Shown: piece by piece, positions 55,596 to 64,000 of the stretch
Numbering within the stretch: position 1 is the stretch's first letter
How the letters are laid out: every line of letters starts with the position of its first letter
NCBI GenBank assembly: GCA_037576195.1
Contig: CM075102.1
Coordinates: 1,674,001-1,738,000, forward strand
Reading direction: 5' to 3'
DNA from: Phytoseiulus persimilis
Taxonomy: Eukaryota > Arthropoda > Arachnida > Mesostigmata > Phytoseiidae
DNA length: 64,000 bases
Program-made: the position numbers and the translations under genes
Notes under the pieces: model-generated
What the model was told of the DNA's origin: nothing
The model's database searches: none
What the model saw: only the letters and a program-made list of their open reading frames with translations

Positions 55596-58500
55596 TTATC
55601 TGAGCTCTGAAATATTTATGTGAATCGACGGGGAGGGATTGAACGCTGTCGGATCAAATCCGATCAAATCATCGATGGAGCAAACCTTTCCGCTCGGCTC
55701 CGGAAGGATAATTTCCTGACCAGCTGCTGTGATGCTGGGGTGTGCCGTTGCCGTCAAAACAACGGAAGATGGGGATATTGGTCGGACAACTGAGCAAGTC
55801 AAGCGATTCCGACGTGGAAATAATCCGAAGCCAGCTCCCGACCTCTTGTTTGTCAGAAGCATATCCATGAACAAGGTCGAAAAATATATGTTATTGTATA
55901 TCCGGACGGATCCATGACTGTTTACTTTGGCTCGTACACTTCCATCGGCGAGATGAACGTGTGGATTGAGTCGCTGAGTGCTATACCGCTCAAGGATTCC
56001 GTTCAACCCAGCTGAATATGAGTTCAGGCATCGGGGGAGAGGGAGGGGGAATGGATTCGGGACGATTCTTGTTCGAGATTGACCCACCTTCCAGAAGGAT
56101 TGTTGTCGCCCGTCGATGAATTTCGGGAGACGTTGGAGTTCCCAACGTGCATTCGGAGCTCAGGATTTGTTGCAGCAAAACGTGACCGGACGTTGGATTT
56201 CTTCTCGAATAGTATGTTGTATGTTCGGGGCATAAAGAGAACAATGAGACAGACAAGAGACGCCAGAGAAGTGCAGATACACATGGAAATCACCTGCAAT
56301 CAGAATTCAGCTATTATTCTCATGATCTGATGCTGCGAGGCCGAGTCGGACACGTCTTAGCCATCGACAGGCGCACGGTCACAGGAACGAACAACTCGAT
56401 AGACTGGTTGGCTGACTGCCTTGAAGAGTTGCCGTTTGCAACCACAGGTGAAACCTGGGCGTTTCGTGTCAGTGAGGACTGTTCGCCTCGAGGAGGGCGG
56501 GATCACTCACGAAAGTCCGTCCGGTTCAGCTGTGATCAATTCCAAGCTATCGGTTGGATTCCATGTGGGATGCATTTTCGAACGCCGCGGCAATATCTCA
56601 TCTCTTGTCAGCCTTCGGTTCTCCATCGGGCAAGGGAACCCTCGGCGGACTTACAGGCCTCGGCGGTGCACCTCTAGTATGCGAGGCGTGGGCGATGCAG
56701 TCCTTTCTTGAAGTGACACCGTGAGCGCCAGAGATTGAATCGACGCTCTGCCCCCCCCCCCCCCCCCCCCTCCTCTTCCCCTCCTCTCCCCCCGCAGTCC
56801 ACTGACAGTGAGTCGTGCCATCGATCCATAGCAGCGAGTCCCGATTAAGCCTAAGCAGAGCTGGGCAGATTCGAATCGGAAGGGAAAAAAGTGAAAAAAA
56901 ATCATCAGAATCAGCCCGATTCGACGGTTTTTGATTCGAAACTGCCCAACTTTGAGCCAAAGGCACCGACGATCACCACCCTCATCAATCTTGACTAGAC
57001 AGCACCTTTCAAAGAAAACTTCCAATAATATGACGTCGCTCATAGGCGCTGTCATCGGCAGTCGAGGAGAGTGTCCTTCTCTTCATGAGCTCGCATCATT
57101 GTTCCAGGCGGTCAACCACAGGCACTTGATTGAGCCGAATTGCAGACTCCCCACGTAGATCTTCCGTTTGTCACGCTCAACAGCTGGCTATTTCTATCTA
57201 GTTTCTGAGCGACTAAAGGAAGCGTGCATTTCCACCGAGCGAGTGCTACAGTCGTCTTTGCCTAAGCGGGTCGGAACTCACCTTATGCTTGCTGCCGAAG
57301 TATATAGCAACGAATGCGATCCAAATGACGATAGTGGTGTACACAGTGAAGCCTATAAGTTTAGCTTCACTGAAGTTCCCCGGAATGTTCCGCGTTTGGA
57401 ATGCAAAGTACGTACAGACACCGAGAAGTCCGCAGGGATAAGCCAGCGGAAACAGAAGTCCTTGAGTGGTGGTGTTGCAATCGATAACGACCCGGCTGAC
57501 GTCCGGGTACGTGAGTACGGCGTCTGGAGGTTCCAGAGTGAGAAAAATGAAACAGCAGGTACCCTCGATAGCGATCGTGATGCCGATACCGATGAGCTGT
57601 TGCTTCAACGAGGTGAAATGCGAGCTTGACTCTTTTTCCATCTTCATCTTGTGAGATCGACGGAAGCAGTCGGCGATGCGCTTGTTCTTGATGGCTAGCG
57701 CGCTGTATATTATTGAGAAGCTCAACCCCGGTATTAGTCTGGCCGCCATGCAGCGCTCGCAGGTCGGGTAGGCCAACAGGACAAATGTTGTGACATGCGA
57801 GAAGAGCATGCCGAGCATGATGATGTAGGACAGCTCTCGGGTCGACGACTTTACGATCGGCGTGTTGTGGTTTGTTAGGAAGACAACCATGACGAGAACG
57901 GTGAGAACGATCCCTCCGACAGCGATCGATGTTGCCACTATGGATTCAGAGTCGTCCCAATGCAAATGTTCGATCTTGATTTGCTCGCAGTCTGGAACAT
58001 ACAGAATCGCACAAGATTAAGGTCGAGGAGCATGTGCCATTCTAGTGTGTCTGAGGCCGAGGTACCACGTGACCCGCTCATTTGGACCTCCGGATGATCG
58101 GACCAACTGCCGTACTCAGCCCAATCTAGACTAGTATCCGAACGGCCGGATTGTCTGCAGACGGGCGCGAATGGAGCCCCGGCCTCTATCGGCTGCGACA
58201 TCCCGGCTGCCGAATACCACAAACAGGAGGGAAGCCCTCGTTCCAGGGGGGGGGGGGGGGGAGGTGAGTGTGCCAGGGCGAATTCCGGGCTCACTCCATT
58301 GGGTTGGACAAGGTCTCGACCATAGCTCTCAACAGAGGGGCAACCTTCCGGGGGATTCGTCCACGCTCTCTGGGAATATCATCGGAGGAGCCGAGCGCCC
58401 GCTCGACAGCCCGAGCCTGGTCGTGGAATATGTAAAGCAGATCTCTCAGGAGCCCGCCGGAGGAGCCTCGGCCCGTCTACTTCATTTAATTGATAGAGAG

Positions 58501-59427
58501 TCGAGAGGGAGTTCCTGGTCGTAGGAGTAAGGAAACGAGCGAACCAAGATTGTAACAACGTGTCCACTTCAATTAGTCTGGCGGGCAGAGCAGGCCTTGG
58601 CTTGTCGCTTCCGCTGAGGAAAACAGAAAAACGCACTTTTTCGTTCTCCCCCGTTGTCCTCTTCCTTTCCGTGTTCTCCCTCGATCTGGTTCTAATTCCC
58701 CTACTACTACAGCTGCACTTTCTCGGGAGTCAGCGATCGTAAACGTGGCGGCCGAGTGGCGAAACTGCAGCAGTGAACGCTTTATAGATGTAACGTGACA
58801 CAGGTGGTGGAATGAGCAATCCGAGATATGGTTCGATCGCCGAACGTGCCTGCAGGATGTGTGGAAACTCGAGAAACTTTCGGCGGAGCTCGGGCTCCTC
58901 CAGTGAGGGTCTCGTCCCCCTTCAGTTCACCTCGATTCCCTCGAGCTCCTCACGTCTTACATGACCCCGTCGCACACATGACGCTTCAGTACGGACCGGA
59001 TCCGCCTTCGCACCAAAGCTAGCTCCTAATCGGGGGTCAAACCTAAGTTCGCATCATGGGCGGGAGACCGTGATCGGAAAATTGTGCTTCAAGCATACTG
59101 ACGCGCTCGCTCGGCTACTTCAGTGCCGAACTCCGACATTCCATAGTGGATCTCATAGTTGGTTTTCCGTGTGTCTGTCCCACAGTTCACACCGTATCCC
59201 GCTTCCTCCCTCTCCGATTTCTCTCCCATTGTTCTCAATGCCGAGGAGTTTACTGCTCTGGCTGACGCTCCTCGCGAAGGTGAATAGCACGATAACTCAC
59301 CGGTCAGGTTGTCGTTGGGAAAAAATCCCAACGCACATGCTTTGCAAGTGAATTCGTCCACGAGAATCTCGTTCTTCCTGCATTCCGTGCACGTCCAGCA
59401 GCATTTGAGCGTTTCTGAGTGGACGTT
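55596..59427 (-). CDS. Second class C GPCR (mGluR-like), 3' half
   Basis: Exons seen: 59427-59301, 57991-57282, 56293-56088, 55734-55596; 1182 nt in frame from the first visible exon, all GT-AG with matching phases. The first exon is the membrane-proximal cysteine-rich part (KCCWTCTECRKNE, DEFTCKACALGFFPNDNLTG). The large exon carries TM1-TM6: STRELSYIIMLGM, IPGLSFSIIYSALAIKNKRI, NFSEAKLIGFTVYTTIVIWI. The third exon gives TM7 and MPRTYNILFEKKSNVRS. The tail is short (about 90 residues), ending SIHINISELR, in contrast to the 1262-residue receptor at 2189-8800. The exon opens in phase 0, so ligand-domain exons must lie upstream, but none is found in the 4.5 kb to the window edge. The final splice is the best-phase choice, not certain. 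Confidence 0.85.
56751..56770. repeat. Homopolymer C tract (20 nt)
   Basis: Twenty C residues followed by a CTCCTCTTCCCC-rich stretch, inside the TM6-TM7 intron of the second receptor. Confidence 0.9.
58246..58261. repeat. Homopolymer G tract (16 nt)
   Basis: Sixteen G residues in the 1.3-kb intron between the cysteine-rich and TM1 exons of the second receptor. Confidence 0.9.
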
Positions 59428-62400
59428 CTGTAACGAAACATTCGATTAGTACGTTGCCACTCCTTAATTACACGTAGTATTGCTTCGCTCGCGTAAGCGG
59501 ATCGTCGCCCCCGTCCCACCCAACTCCGGATGCCCGGTTCCGTCCTGGGAACGAGACATGGGGCTAGATGGAAGTGCGCGTGGTCACTCATTTTCTGCCG
59601 ACGAATTCCGCTACACGAACGCGAGATTCGATGTTCCCGAACTTGGAGAGACTCCCGGAGCTGACTACCCGGCTCCTAACTCTTTCGGTCTGTCCCCGGT
59701 CCCTCGAGGCGACGGGGGACCGGGATCCCCCTGACCCGTGGATCGGTCTCCGCAGTTCTGCTGGAGGGAGCCCGCCACAAGCTCGGAGAGGATCCCCAAA
59801 ATGTCTTCCTGTAACGTTCCCAAACGAACAGAAACCATTCCCGACGTGATATAGTTGATCAACACGCGTCCGAGCAAAGCTCAACGTCATTGGCGGAGGG
59901 CGAGACCGGTGTCCAACCATTACAAGATGGAGCGCGCTGCGGTATCGATTGTCGATACTGGATACTCGACGCCAACATGCTCCCATAACTCCCCTCGAAG
60001 CGCTCAAACTGGTCCATCGAGCAAGCGAAGCGATCCCTCGCGAGCACAGAAAGGAATTCGCCCGTGTGGAGTCACCTGCCACTAGCGTTAGCGCAGCCGC
60101 GATCTCAAACCCGACAATCCGAGGACGGCTTGAAAGACCTGTCCTCAAGAACGTCGATGGGTGGCGGAGGGGAAGGGAGGGGGCGAATAACTTCGGCGGA
60201 GGAGAGGGCGTTCCGAGCTGAGGTTATAGGAAGTCCGAGGTTCTCCCCTCAGACGACGAGTAGGACGGGAATTCCCATAAAAATCTCGCTCGCGAACGAG
60301 AAAGCGGAGATATAAAGTTAGAAAGAAGAGAGAGAGAAGGAAAGATCAGCGGAGTTTCGTTCAAAATGTTAATTCGGCATTCTATCAAAAACCACCACCA
60401 CGACGCTCGCTCGCTGGCCCGTGTGGCCGTACGGTACGCGAACTCACGCCGAACAGCCGGGGCCGAGAACTTCCAAAGTATTCTTCTGTTTCCGCTCCAA
60501 GATTTCCGTCTAGGTTCCGGGAGGAAAGTTGTGCTCGTCGTGCCATAGGAGATATAGACGGACCCGGCAAGGACCAGTCGACCGAACGGTGAGCGAAGTT
60601 ATCCTCTCCAGATCCAGCCCCGTTCCCCCCTGCTCTACCTCCTTTTCAGACTCGGAAACGTATTTCTGCTCCAGGAACGTCGATAAATAGACCGGCCGAT
60701 TTCAGACCCGTCGAGTGAGAGGACAGTCCTTGAGCAGGACCGCTGAAGTCAGACAGGAAGGGATCGTTTTCGTCTCGCCTCCGTGATTCTCGGACTGACC
60801 TCCAACTTGGGACTCTTGTGGAGGTCAGGCCCGGGGCCGGAGAGTAGGATCGGATACGAAATTCGCGTCGAGTTAGTCGCGAACGCCAGAACGTCAAACG
60901 TTGAGCGAGTTTGTGGGATGTCGTTCGGGTTCACATCGCGCACGCGGCGCGAATCGAAACCGCTGATCGGCAGAAACGGGAACCAGAAAATCGGTGGAAT
61001 CGTGGCGGCATCGGCTGCCGTTAGGGGAAATGGCTATGAGAGGCTGGAAGCGATGGACGGGAGAGTTGGGAAAAGAGTTCCGAGAAATTCTCAAACGTGA
61101 AGAGGACTCTCGGTTGCCGGTGGAGCTGCCAGCACCGCTCTCAATTTTGAACAAATTCTTTCTACTTCCTTCCCCCGAATCGGTGCCGCTGCCGGTATAT
61201 ATTGGATGTCAGCCATGTCGTTCCTCCGTAGCAACGGGGCCTCAGACGTCGGCTGTCAGCTTCCCGACTACGATACGAGCCTCTCTAGGAGGTAGAAGGA
61301 CCGAAAATGGACAAATCTACGAACCCGAGTCAAGGAGCGTTGCCCGCCGAGAAGCCGCATTTCACGCACGGAGGCAAAGATCCCCCCTCGAGCACTTCCA
61401 GCATTTGTGGAGGAAGACAGTCGTCATTCGGAACGTAAGCCGAGGATCGGACAGTCATTCATGAACACGCCCGAGCTTGTTCCGCCGCCAAGTCCAAACA
61501 CAGTCAAACATGAGCTGTGATTGAGATAGGGAGCTATCGGTGGGAGCTAACGGTGACAACTCCTGCCGTCACAAGCAGATAACGCCGGTGTCGCCGCCTT
61601 AGCGACTCACAGCCAGAGAATAGCAACACGACCGAGGTTGGAAGGGTCGTCCAGGCCAAGCTGGCTTGCAGGACGGCCTGCCGAGGATAACGAGGCTGTC
61701 GGCCTGAGGAAATTCACTTACTTGTCCCACAAAGGGAGTCGGAGACAAAAGAACGCGACCAACACCAACGAGTGAATGGAAGTAGAATCGGAGCCGTGAT
61801 ACTGAGGGAACATTCTCATATTCACCCTCCATGTTATCCGCTAATACCATCTTATTGGACTGCTAGAATTCCCAATGTTCTTAGCCGACGTTCCTCCGGA
61901 CCTGACGGTCATGGCGTTTGGTCGAGCCAGCGCCCGCAATCATCGCTTGAGATATGAGCACGCAATTTCACGGACAGTTGATTTCCAAACAAAACCGCAC
62001 TCCGAGACGCCGGTGATTGAGTGCGGTCTGGCCGGTTTGATCACCGTATGAGCTAGATTCAAATGAATATTCCTCTGGGACCACGCAACCAGGAAGGCAT
62101 CAACAGTCACCCTGCGAGCATTAACTTCCGGGAGAACCGTCCATCGACAAGCAGTGACAGCGAGAAAAGCTCCGTGGGAGTTTCGGACGACTCTCGGTGC
62201 AGGAAAGCGCCCGCCCGAGCCGGCAGTCCTGCAACTGCGAGCAGAGTCGATTCCTCGAGCGAGATCGAGAACTCATTCCATCGAACAAGGAACAGCAGCC
62301 AGCCGAAAATATATAACCATCAGGACCCGGTTCAATATTGCTCCGAGTCAATATGGCCTACGGGGGCGGGGAAAGGAAAACGAGTTCCTGTTTCGCGCGG

Positions 62401-64000
62401 AAAAACGAAAGCCACACGGACCGACGGAAAACAAGCTGCAGCTGGAAGACGCGCACAACTGAAACGAAAGGACCCGCTGTCCGCTCGTCTGAGACCTTGC
62501 CTGACTAGCTCTCGACGAAGAGAAGGGCCAGCTGTCTCGGTCGTTATTAGGGAACGAACGAACGAGCGAGCGAACGAAAGCAGAAGAGGGCTTGCCCGCC
62601 TGTTTACTCTAACACCGTGTGCAGACCCCCCTCGGTCGAGCACTTTTTGCGTTCTAGCGTCACGTTCACCGCTCGGCCGTTCGCCCATCCAGTGTCCCTC
62701 CTTGACTCCGTACCGGCGACGCCTCAAAGCCGAGCTGTTAGTTGTCTTGGCCCTGTTCGGCTCCTCTCGTTTCTACACTCCTGAGCTTCCCTCCCAGCCT
62801 CCCTCACCGCAGCCGCAGCCCTCCATCTTCCTCCGTGCTTCCTCTTCTAGCGAGCTCTGTGGCTTAATAAACAGTGCTACAGAACAACATGGTGCAATGA
62901 GCTCATCGTCGGTGAATACCGCGAACCGATTGACTCTCTGGGATCAGAATCGAATTGAACAAGTTCCATCGAGACATCCAAGGGCGTTTCTGAATCTCCG
63001 TCGAGACGTTCTCTGTCGGGGATCAGGTGCGGAGCTCACTCCTGAATGCACTCCCGCATTAATGAGGAAGTACTGTTTATTTAACTGAACGGCAGGCCCA
63101 TCTCTCGGCGATTGGAGAAAACCCGTTGGATTGAGAGTATTGGTTTGAGGAATACGGTTCATATGGATGTCTACACGATGGAATCTTGAAACACCCTGAG
63201 CATGTGGTTCTCAAGAGGTAGGAAGCGCCGAAATTTCTATGCGTAGCTCGAATCTTGAACGCCGTTCGCACTATCGAAGCAGGGAGCGGAATCCAGGCTG
63301 AGTCCATTCCGACCGATTCCCGAACAGACGGTTGTCTGTTACGTGAGCATAATGCTTCGTGGCGGTTTTCCGTCAGCTGGCGCTCCTTGGCGCTCTCCCT
63401 CTCGCGAGCCTTCTATCAGGTGTATGATACTGGCCTCGTTCCGAACGACCAGCTTTCTGGAGAGATATAGGAACTACTTCGTCCCCTTAGAATCCCTCCT
63501 TCACCATTTCGAGAGCCATCGTGTGGGCATGAGAAGAGTCAGCGTCGAAAGTTTGGGTCACGGAGGAAAGTATTGGGTGCAAAAGTTCTGGGCCGTGATT
63601 TCGATCGCCCATAACTCCGCTCCCAGGGGGTACAGAAAGATGATAAAAAATATGAAATGCGCGGAAGTCAGTCAGCTTTCAGATGCAGTCAAGCGCGACA
63701 GCGAAAAGCATCTTGCTCACACGAGCCATTTTACTGAAAGGGTCGAAATTCGAAAAATCGCTATGGCCCCCCATTTTCTCTCCGGAATCATGAAGTTCGG
63801 CGAAGAATGAGTGGTTTCAGAGAAGAAATCAGGCATTATGGCCGCGCCAAAGCGGAGATATCGGCCCCGGAAGATTTGACTTTTTGGTGATTTTCTGGTG
63901 CTTTTTTTCCGCGAACTTAACGGTCTCGTGGATGGGATGAGCTGGATTTCCACCGGAAACGCTCGGAATTGTCACTTGAACACGTTTTATCGTTGTTCGC
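59428..64000. other. No confident exon; presumed upstream intron or flank of the second receptor
   Basis: Frames such as plus 62063-63088 (341 codons) and minus 59588-60148 are Arg/Ser-rich, lack motifs and overlap equally open frames, so they are not called. A tetranucleotide repeat of GAAC/GAGC type lies at 62549-62578. No Venus-flytrap exon for the receptor is visible, so this is either a long intron or its promoter region. Confidence 0.4.

Noticed and set aside
59588..60148. 186-codon minus-strand ORF as an upstream receptor exon
   Set aside because: It lacks the cysteine pattern or Venus-flytrap motifs expected of the preceding class C exon, and no donor in the required phase was found.
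62063..63088. 341-codon plus-strand open frame
   Set aside because: Arg/Ser/Pro-rich with no motif, competing open frames overlap it, and it includes promoter-like simple repeats. Length alone is not support at this base composition.
63470..63770. Minus-strand LYPLGAELWAIE segment resembling 3-hydroxyacyl-CoA dehydratase
   Set aside because: The catalytic Tyr-to-Glu spacing of that family is not kept, a stop lies just upstream without an acceptor, and a stop follows soon after.

Overview
The window is nuclear DNA of an arthropod, most likely a mite or another compact-genome chelicerate. This is inferred from a complete-looking chitin synthase gene, intron-rich genes with many 80-250 nt introns, roughly balanced base composition, and no sign of operons, Shine-Dalgarno sites or bacterial gene density. 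The species cannot be fixed from sequence alone. Gene models were assembled by hand by joining open exons at GT/AG (twice GC/AG) sites and checking that phases and total lengths close on whole codons.

Layout from left to right. The first 2.2 kb has no recognisable gene. Positions 2189-8800 (minus) hold a 12-exon metabotropic-glutamate-receptor-like class C GPCR with a very long cytoplasmic tail. Positions 8.8-14.6 kb contain no firm gene, only short minus-strand candidate exons, one of which resembles a receptor ligand-binding lobe. Positions 14.6-25.5 kb (minus) hold chitin synthase in about 24 exons. Its first mapped intron (3 kb) is full of repeats: two MITE-like elements with terminal inverted repeats, perfect hairpins, an inverted repeat, and a 45-bp tandem repeat.

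A compact housekeeping block follows: AGPAT3/4-type lysophosphatidic acid acyltransferase (minus), PTCD3/mS39 mitoribosome protein (plus), eIF3 subunit G (minus) and the prefoldin-like UXT (plus). They form two divergent pairs and one convergent pair. From 36 to 44 kb at least two multi-exon minus-strand genes of unknown identity can be supported by splice phase. Positions 44-52 kb are gene-poor with simple repeats. Positions 52.2-55.3 kb (plus) encode a CRAL-TRIO lipid-transfer protein of the alpha-tocopherol-transfer-protein/clavesin type. Positions 55.6-59.4 kb (minus) hold the 3' half of a second class C GPCR, whose extracellular exons must lie farther upstream. The last 4.5 kb has no confident exon.

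The genes do not form one pathway. Notable points are the two class C receptors on the same strand in one window, two apparent GC-AG introns in chitin synthase (one of them in frame and stop-free, with a 23-nt G tract), and the repeat-loaded chitin synthase intron.
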